Below, piece after piece: positions 23,571-30,829 of a stretch of 30,829 nt of DNA. The DNA lies in contig DAINMX010000062.1 of the NCBI GenBank assembly GCA_036736205.1, forward strand, positions 1 to 30,829, read 5' to 3'. Position 1 is the stretch's first letter. Every line of letters begins with the position of its first letter. Both the position numbers and the translations under genes were made by a program. A model generated the notes under the pieces. It made no database searches and was not told where the DNA came from. It worked only from the letters and a program-made list of their open reading frames with translations. This DNA is from XYA12-FULL-58-9 sp001798605. Lineage in GTDB: Bacteria > Myxococcota > XYA12-FULL-58-9.

Positions 23571-25208
23571 ATGACAGACACAGAACAACGGCAATTCGGA
23601 AAATATGTCTTGCTGGACCTCATTGCCAAGGGGGGTATGGCGGAGGTGTATCGGGCTCGGTTGACGGGTGCCGAGCAATTCGAGCGCATTCTGGCCATCA
23701 AGTGCATGCGGCCAGAGGTCTGTAACGACGAAAACTTCACCGACATGTTCGTGACGGAAGCGCGACTCGCCGGTCAGTTGAATCATCCAAACATCGCGCA
23801 GATATATGAGCTGGGTCGTTTCGAAGACCAGCTCTACATTGCCATGGAGCTGGTTGAGGGACGGGACCTCAACGATATCATCATCAAGGCACGCGACCGC
23901 GGCCGAACGATTACCATACCCTTTGCTGCTCATGTCATCAGACAAGTGGCCAAGGGGCTCGATCATGCCCATCGACTGACCGACCCGACAGGCAGGCCCC
24001 TCGGCCTTATTCATCGGGACGTCACTCCGCGGAACATCATAGTCTCGTGGCAAGGGACTGCGAAGGTGGTCGACTTTGGCATCGCCAAGGCGACCGCCGA
24101 GGCCTCCAAGACGCAAATCGGCACCATCAAGGGCAAGTTCAATTATCTCGCACCGGAGCAAGTTCACGGCCTTGCTCTGGATCGGCGAGTCGACATTTTC
24201 AACCTCGGCAACGTTCTCTTCGAGCTTATGTCGGGCCAACATCTCTACGCGGGGAACGCCGATTTCGACATTCTCAGCAAGGCGCGGGATGCCAACATTC
24301 CCAACCTCGAAGTCGTTCTGCCAGACGCCCCACCAGCATTGATAGCCGTCCTCAAGAAGACCCTCGCCGCTGATCGTCAGGATCGTTATGACTGGTCCTC
24401 AGAGGTGGCCAAGGCGCTAGAGCCTTTCATCATCCAAGAAGGCACGATCTTTGGTGATGAAGAGGCCGCCTCGATCATGGAAGATCTCTTCGCCGAAGAA
24501 CGGGGTCAAGAACAAGAGAGGACCCGGCAAGCCCTGGTATCCTTGGCGCACCTCGACCCTGCGAGAGAGGCGGCGTTGGCAGGGTTCGCCGCCAAAACAG
24601 AAACATTCATGTCGGCCTTCGACAACTGCGGAGACCGCACGGCGGTCATCAAGGTGCCGGGCTTCAAGCCGATCGGCGGATCCGATGCCGCGACTCGACC
24701 CCTGCCCACGGTCGCATCGGCGCGACAATCCCAAGCATCCGCTCCATCACCCACCGCCACCCACCGATGGATGCCCATCCCAGTGATTGCGACTGTGGTG
24801 ATGTTGAGCATCATCGGGGGCCTCGGTGCGTTTTTCTTTTTCGGTGATCATCATGACCCCACCACGATCACCGACAAGGCGGCGGCTGACGGAGGAGGAG
24901 TTGCCAACAGCCCAATGGCCGGCCCCGGCACCGAGGGAAGCGGCGCAGTGGAAGCAGAAGTTGCCACAGAGGACGCTGTCTTGGAGTCGGGCTATCTAAG
25001 AATCCGTCTCAAACGCGGACGCGGTGCCAAGTTGTTCCTCGATGACAGCGAACAACCCCTTGGCACAGCGGCTCTCAAACCGATCGAAGTCCCCGTGGGT
25101 GTACACGTCATCCGTGCGGAACGTCGCGGCAAGACGATCGAGCAAACCGTCGAGGTGCAGGTGGCACACACGAAAAAGGCCCCTGCCAAGGTGAACATAT
25201 CGTTTTAG
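23571..25208 (+). CDS. Transmembrane Ser/Thr protein kinase with C-terminal PEGA-like domain
   Basis: A 545-residue Hanks-type kinase. Residues 11-285 are the kinase domain: glycine loop LIAKGGMAEVYRAR (18-30), Lys44 in LAIKCM, Glu63, catalytic loop LIHRDVTPRNIIVS (146-159, Asp150), DFG at 168-170, activation-loop GTIKGKF and YLAPEQ. The usual catalytic-loop Lys is Thr here, close to the HRDVSPQN form frequent in myxobacterial kinases. A low-complexity Pro/Ser/Ala stretch leads to one membrane helix (about 403-424, VIATVVMLSIIGGLGAFFFF). The external part ends in a PEGA-like beta domain (about 472-545; LRIRLKRGRGAKLFLDD, VPVGVHVIRAERRGK). The ATG is the first base after the N gap, so a more upstream start cannot be excluded, though the N-terminus looks complete. 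Confidence 0.92.
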   Translation: MTDTEQRQFGKYVLLDLIAKGGMAEVYRARLTGAEQFERILAIKCMRPEVCNDENFTDMFVTEARLAGQLNHPNIAQIYELGRFEDQLYIAMELVEGRDLNDIIIKARDRGRTITIPFAAHVIRQVAKGLDHAHRLTDPTGRPLGLIHRDVTPRNIIVSWQGTAKVVDFGIAKATAEASKTQIGTIKGKFNYLAPEQVHGLALDRRVDIFNLGNVLFELMSGQHLYAGNADFDILSKARDANIPNLEVVLPDAPPALIAVLKKTLAADRQDRYDWSSEVAKALEPFIIQEGTIFGDEEAASIMEDLFAEERGQEQERTRQALVSLAHLDPAREAALAGFAAKTETFMSAFDNCGDRTAVIKVPGFKPIGGSDAATRPLPTVASARQSQASAPSPTATHRWMPIPVIATVVMLSIIGGLGAFFFFGDHHDPTTITDKAAADGGGVANSPMAGPGTEGSGAVEAEVATEDAVLESGYLRIRLKRGRGAKLFLDDSEQPLGTAALKPIEVPVGVHVIRAERRGKTIEQTVEVQVAHTKKAPAKVNISF

Positions 25209-25291
25209 TCCGGACGGCCGCCCCACTGTTTCACTCCATCACACTTGTGCGGCACAGCAGACTACCAACGCTACTTGGCAGCAGAGGTTAT

Positions 25292-25405
25292 CTAGTCCAG
25301 CTTGGCAGCCCGTTTCTTTTCCTTTTTTTCCTTCTTCTGTTTGGTGGTTAGCTTCGGCTTGTTGCTCTTCTCTTGCCTCTTCTTCTGTTCACCCTTGTCT
25401 GCCAT
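25292..25405 (-). CDS. Very small Lys-rich basic protein (37 residues)
   Basis: A 37-residue protein, MADKGEQKKRQEKSNKPKLT followed by KQKK, EKKEKK and RAAKLD. Fourteen residues are Lys and two Arg, with no aromatic residue or Cys. The frame continues upstream to 25552, but ATG 25405 has GGAGAG at proper spacing, and the sequence before it has no such composition. It is convergent with the kinase gene (83 bases between stops) and divergent from the predicted peptidase. Small Lys-rich proteins like this recur in many bacteria and may bind nucleic acid; function unknown. Confidence 0.65.
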   Translation of the reverse strand: MADKGEQKKRQEKSNKPKLTTKQKKEKKEKKRAAKLD

Positions 25406-25636
25406 GGGGTCTCTCCGTTGTTGTTGTCTGGTTGAATTTACCTGCTCGAAACGGCGGCAGTGTACCACGAGTCCGTACTGAAAACTATTCAAGGCCACCA
25501 ACCAATTGCGTTCAAACCCGGCGCGTCGCCCAATGACACCATCCGATCCCAAATCAGAGTAAGCTCAGCGGGGCAACCCCCGGCGCAGAATGCCGATAAC
25601 GATTGTGTCTGGCTGTGGCAACGTCGAAGGATAGCG

Positions 25637-26770
25637 ATGAGTAGTTTCGTAAGCGTAGTGGGGGACGGTCGAGATGTGTCCTCTTGGGGCCACCCCGTCC
25701 TGGGGCAACAAGGACCCGTTTCAGTCCTTGACCCAAATCCCTGGAGTTACAATGCCCAGACAGGGGTGTTCCCGACCTCCGCCACGAAGGTTCCTTACCG
25801 TCCGACACTGGAGATCCTCGCCCCCGAGAATCACAAGCGTTTGACCCACTCAGAACTGAGAAAACTGCAAATCAAGGAGGCCGAGCGGATCTCCGGTCTC
25901 ACCATGAAGGAAATGGGAGAGCTACAGCTCGCCTACATGCAGGGCAAGGCAGACAAAGCAGGAAAAGACATTGGCGAATATCTGCTCGACCTCGCAGGTC
26001 GGCTCGGACGTCCTGGGGGCTTGGGGAACCAAGCAACTTGGTGGCCTTCCCTCTCCGCCGCGCAGAAGGCGTCCTGGCAGAGGCGCTATGACTCTGTAGA
26101 AAAGCGATTGATGCAGGAGGCACCCGCTCCGATTCGACAAATGCTCAAAGAGGCGCGCGCGTTGGGCCCGGACAAGGGCATTCGGTTCGACCCCGTCGCT
26201 TGTGAAAAATACATAGCCTACGCCATTTGCGGCAATGGCACGTTCAGCGTCGGCAAGAGTTTTGTCGAGGATGCTGAGGCCAACCCTAAACGGGTGTACA
26301 GCAACATTGCCCATGAGCTTGGTGGTCATTGGTGTTATGGCGGCCCCGTCTCGATGGAGTTGCTCAATCATTGCTTGAAGCAGATTGCTGACCACCAGAG
26401 AGTCATAGCAACCAGCGGACGAAGCCTGCACACGATATTTGGTTATCCGGAGACCGAGATCTATGCGGAGCTCTGCGAGCTGGACTGGCGTATCCCAACG
26501 AATTCCACCGACGAACCGTGCCGGGACATTCCCGCGATGTTGAAGTTGACAAAGGCAGCCTTTGAGCCCTCTGTTGCCCGAGCTCTCGTTTTGGCGCTTC
26601 GATATCGCGTTCAACTTGATCCCCACGTCTCTGGGGCAGCGCGCAAGCTTCTCGATGAGTCGATCAAGGATGTCTTCGGCCGACAATTCTTGTCCCAGGC
26701 GATTGGCGCCCCTTCCAGAGTCGACGTCGGGTTAGGGGTTCTGCAGCGAGCCCTTGGTTGGAGCTTCTGA
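25637..26770 (+). CDS. Uncharacterised protein with HEXXGH motif, probable zinc metallopeptidase
   Basis: A 377-residue protein without signal peptide. ATG 25637 follows AAGGA at 7 bases; the frame reaches back to a GTG at 25460, but that extension is Gln/Asn-rich and unlike a real N-terminus. Residues 226-231 are HELGGH, which fits HEXXGH, the zinc motif of the dipeptidyl peptidase III family (M49). Some 40 residues later comes YPETEIYAELCELDW (270-284), whose acidic residues could supply the third ligand, as EECRAE does in M49. The rest has no M49 resemblance I can see, and it is half the usual length. Residues 1-60 are Gly/Pro/Ser-rich (DPNPWSYNAQTGVFPTSATK), and 70-120 are helical and charged. 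Substrate unknown. clpS follows 51 bases downstream on the same strand. Confidence 0.65.
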   Translation: MSSFVSVVGDGRDVSSWGHPVLGQQGPVSVLDPNPWSYNAQTGVFPTSATKVPYRPTLEILAPENHKRLTHSELRKLQIKEAERISGLTMKEMGELQLAYMQGKADKAGKDIGEYLLDLAGRLGRPGGLGNQATWWPSLSAAQKASWQRRYDSVEKRLMQEAPAPIRQMLKEARALGPDKGIRFDPVACEKYIAYAICGNGTFSVGKSFVEDAEANPKRVYSNIAHELGGHWCYGGPVSMELLNHCLKQIADHQRVIATSGRSLHTIFGYPETEIYAELCELDWRIPTNSTDEPCRDIPAMLKLTKAAFEPSVARALVLALRYRVQLDPHVSGAARKLLDESIKDVFGRQFLSQAIGAPSRVDVGLGVLQRALGWSF

Positions 26771-26821
26771 TTTCTTGGGGGGGTCGCACTCCGGTGGTTG
26801 GATGACTATAATCCCCTCGTT

Positions 26822-27168
26822 ATGTCCAACGAGAAGGATAAGCCCGATTGGGAAGCTCCCAATTGGCAAACCGATGATGAGCAGGCCACGGCGGTCGAAG
26901 AGGAGAAGAAGATTGCCGAGCCACGCCAGTTCAATGTCCTGCTGCACAATGACGACTACACCACCATGGAGTTTGTGGTCATGGTGTTGGTGACCGTATT
27001 TCATCACAGCGAAGAAAGCGCGACCCAAATCATGCTGCACGTCCATCAGCGCGACGTAGGCGTGGCGGGTACTTACAGTTATGAGGTCGCCGAGACCAAG
27101 GCAGAGAAGACGATGCGCCTCGCTCGTGAAAACGAATTTCCCCTGCGTTGCTCTGTGGAGCCTGTCTA

Positions 27169-27169
<1 letters not shown>
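26822..27169 (+). CDS. clpS: ATP-dependent Clp protease adaptor ClpS
   Basis: A 115-residue adaptor that recognises N-degron substrates and delivers them to ClpAP. The first 33 residues are acidic and disordered. The core follows: FNVLLHNDDYTTMEFVVMVL (the NDD/Y and Met of the N-end residue pocket), VHQRDVGVAGTYSYEVAETK and ENEFPLRCSVEP. ATG 26822 is chosen over the in-frame TTG at 26798; neither has a strong ribosome site. The stop TAA shares its last A with the ATG of clpA (TAATG), so the two are coupled, the usual arrangement in proteobacteria. Confidence 0.96.
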
Positions 27170-29430
<2,261 letters not shown>

Positions 29431-29481
29431 GAAAGTAACGGGTGGGAGCAGAGTAGGGCCGTTTGCGGCGATGAGCCGTGT

Positions 29482-30000
29482 GTGAGCAATGTGATGAGCC
29501 ATGTGATGAGCAATCCATTCACAAATCTCGGTGCTCCCCCCGAGGGAGACGATCCCGAAGGACAGCTGCGTTATCTGCGCCAGGTCATGGATGCCTTCAG
29601 CCAGACCGACAACCCTCGAGTCAAACCCCTAGGTCGCAAGCTCGATGTCGCCCTTGAAAAGATGGCAAAGAAGTCCGAGCGGGGTGCCGATCCCGAAACA
29701 CTTGCCCGTGAGCTGCACGCTGAGGTCCGGGCCCTGAGCCTGCAAACCTACGAGCTCCTGCTCACCGTCATCAACCAAGTACGTGCCACCCTGCGCATCA
29801 AGCTGCAAAGAGGCATGGCAGGAGACGAGCGACTCAAATCTGAACAACTGCAAGACGGACTCGCCCTTTACGCTCAGGGCCTACGCAAGCTTCTCTCAGC
29901 CATCAAGAAGGGCAACCAACAAGGCCAAGACGAGGGCAGCGAAATGCTGCAACGGGCGAGCCTACAACTCGACGCGATCGGCCAACAGTTGCGCACCTGA
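29482..30000 (+). CDS. Uncharacterised mostly helical protein
   Basis: A 172-residue protein with no signal peptide or membrane segment. After a Pro/Gly/Asp-rich head (about 10-27) it is almost entirely helical and charged: LRYLRQVMDAF, KLDVALEKMAKK, ELHAEVRALSLQTYELLLTVINQVRATLRIKL and LYAQGLRKLLSAIKKG. The five-prime end is odd: GTG 29482, GTG 29491, ATG 29494, GTG 29503 and ATG 29506 are all in frame inside a short GTGATGAGC-type repeat, and none has a clear ribosome site. I keep the longest form; ATG 29506 (MSNPFTNLG) is equally possible and gives 164 residues. It lies 51 bases after clpA and may be co-transcribed. No family recognised. Confidence 0.75.
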   Translation: MSNVMSHVMSNPFTNLGAPPEGDDPEGQLRYLRQVMDAFSQTDNPRVKPLGRKLDVALEKMAKKSERGADPETLARELHAEVRALSLQTYELLLTVINQVRATLRIKLQRGMAGDERLKSEQLQDGLALYAQGLRKLLSAIKKGNQQGQDEGSEMLQRASLQLDAIGQQLRT

Positions 30001-30035
30001 CGCAACTCGCGGGGGCCATGGTCGCAATGGTCCAC

Positions 30036-30055
30036 GGCATCGGACATCCGATGCC
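30036..30055. repeat. Perfect 9-base inverted repeat GGCATCGGA-CA-TCCGATGCC
   Basis: Nine bases on each side of CA are exact reverse complements. It lies 36 bases after the stop of the helical-protein gene. It could be a terminator stem (no T-run follows) or a dimeric-regulator site. Confidence 0.6.
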
Positions 30056-30193
30056 GCCGCAGACTCCAATCGCGAGCGGATCTCGGCATCAATGGCGCGT
30101 TGGATTGCTCGACCGGCCATCGAAGCAGGTCGCACAGCGAGTCGTAGTAATAAAAGCTGAGGCCGCGGCGGTTGCCGACCACGACGGTGTCAC

Positions 30194-30215
30194 GTTGGGC
30201 ATCGGATTGTCCAAC
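30194..30215. repeat. Hairpin GTTGGGCA-TCGGAT-TGTCCAAC
   Basis: An 8-base stem with one G-T pair and a six-base loop, about 40 bases before the start of the small membrane-protein gene. It repeats the GGCATCGGA word of the dyad at 30036. Confidence 0.5.
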
Positions 30216-30254
30216 GCGTCGCTGCGAAGCAACATATAATGGTCCAAGGCCCAC

Positions 30255-30638
30255 ATGCGTTTGATTACCAAGCTGAAAGTGATTGCGGCAGCATTTGTCG
30301 GAGCCGTGCTATTCGGTGCTGCCTTTCCGGCTATGATTCCTTTTCGCATCACGCCGAGCGATTCAGAATGCATTCTCGAGCCGTTTGGCTTTTCTCTTCA
30401 CTGGCCGACCGGGCCTGTGTCTCATGCCCCCCATTGTATTATGCCCTACGGCGGTTTGGTCTTTGTGGGAGCGCTGGTTGCCAGTTACGTCGCTGCGGGT
30501 TTCATTGGGGTGGCAATATGGCGTTCTCCGAACGGTGGCTGGGTAGGGAAAACCATTGCAATCGTTTTGGTTTTGGTGCCGGTCATTGGCCCGCTCATGT
30601 GGGTTGTCAATCACCTCGGGGCTACTGACGGGCAGTAA
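30255..30638 (+). CDS. Small membrane protein of unknown function
   Basis: A 127-residue protein with three hydrophobic segments: about 8-30 (VIAAAFVGAVLFGAAFPAMI), 67-90 (GLVFVGALVASYVAAGFIGVAIW) and 98-118 (KTIAIVLVLVPVIGPLMWVV). Between the first two lies a probably external loop with Cys39 and Cys61 that could form a disulfide. AAGG lies 6 bases before ATG 30255. Codon and composition signals are ordinary. I recognise no family. The preceding non-coding stretch with two hairpins suggests its own promoter. Confidence 0.65.
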   Translation: MRLITKLKVIAAAFVGAVLFGAAFPAMIPFRITPSDSECILEPFGFSLHWPTGPVSHAPHCIMPYGGLVFVGALVASYVAAGFIGVAIWRSPNGGWVGKTIAIVLVLVPVIGPLMWVVNHLGATDGQ

Positions 30639-30665
30639 ACGGCCAACTGTGACGTCAACGCCGAT

Positions 30666-30829
30666 TTGGCGTCAACCGGCGAACATACTGCCACCGTCTC
30701 ATATCTCAGCCAAACCGGCATCCATTCTCAAGTGGTCTATGGTGGACCAGCGTCACGACACACGGCCATGCGAACTTTGGCGCTGGTTCGCGCCATTGAC
30801 CGCCTCGACCTCAGCGCCGTCGAACTCCC
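30666..30829 (+). CDS. Possible start of a gene cut by the right edge
   Basis: After the stop at 30638 the same frame stays open to the window end. It reads, among others, TVSYLSQTGIHSQVVYGG and MRTLALVRAIDRLDLSAVEL, which look protein-like. The only early start is TTG 30666 and no ribosome site is seen. It may be a real gene start, a decayed gene or chance. Confidence 0.25.
   Translation, partial: MASTGEHTATVSYLSQTGIHSQVVYGGPASRHTAMRTLALVRAIDRLDLSAVEL

Larger units (their letters stand above)
30001..30254. other. Stretch without a convincing gene; contains two hairpins
   Basis: This 254-base stretch lies between the helical-protein gene and the small membrane-protein gene. Short frames exist on both strands but have no start signals or recognisable sequence. 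Two inverted repeats (30036-30055 and 30194-30215) share the word GGCATCGGA. Confidence 0.5.

Noticed and set aside
23391..24242. Minus-strand frame running through the N gap
   Set aside because: It only stays open because Ns hide stops; the other part is antisense to the kinase.
25570..25583. CGGGG-CAAC-CCCCG hairpin upstream of the predicted peptidase
   Set aside because: Five base pairs only, no T-run and no clear relation to a start; too weak to call.

Overview
The window looks like part of the chromosome of a free-living Gram-negative bacterium of the old deltaproteobacterial group (Myxococcota, Bradymonadota or a relative). Pointers are the two large Cys-rich repeat lipoproteins, a Ser/Thr kinase whose catalytic loop reads HRDVTPRN (close to the HRDVSPQN form common in myxobacteria), many secreted and lipid-anchored proteins, and a PHA-granule type regulator. 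I see no phage, IS element, CRISPR array, rRNA or tRNA. A run of 100 Ns at 23471-23570 marks a scaffold gap, so order and orientation across it depend on the assembly.

Left part (1-6032, all minus strand): a Cys-rich lipoprotein cut by the window edge, a 1029-residue lipoprotein with 15 Cys-rich repeats followed by P domain, Fn3 and P domain, a four-helix membrane protein, and a secreted beta-rich protein with a Met/Gly/Ala low-complexity stretch. A dyad lies between this block and the divergent tyrA.

Metabolic part (6161-12940): a TyrA-AroQ fusion for tyrosine synthesis; a class I mannose-6-phosphate isomerase; a MEMO-family protein translationally coupled to an alpha/beta hydrolase; and, divergently, a lipoprotein with a thioredoxin domain followed closely by a deoxyhypusine-synthase-like enzyme (probably polyamine metabolism).

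Minus-strand block 13060-20958: an OmpR/CreB-type regulator and histidine kinase overlap by 4 bases. About 100 bases downstream begins a tight four-gene unit: a secreted predicted helical-toroid protein, a 752-residue fusion of a priming phosphoglycosyl transferase with a B12-binding radical SAM enzyme, a small PD-(D/E)XK-like nuclease, and a Cas4-like/DEDD exonuclease fusion (DUF2779 type). The fusion and the nuclease pair are the most unusual content here.

Then come mltG (septation/peptidoglycan), a PhaR-like protein with 11-residue amphipathic repeats, and a small secreted Cys-rich protein, all on the minus strand. Right of the gap are a transmembrane Ser/Thr kinase with a C-terminal PEGA-like domain, a 37-residue Lys-rich protein, a probable zinc peptidase with an HEXXGH motif, the clpS-clpA adaptor/unfoldase operon (overlapping by one base), an uncharacterised helical protein, a 250-base non-coding stretch with two hairpins that share a 9-base word, and a small membrane protein. 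The last 190 bases contain only a possible gene start.
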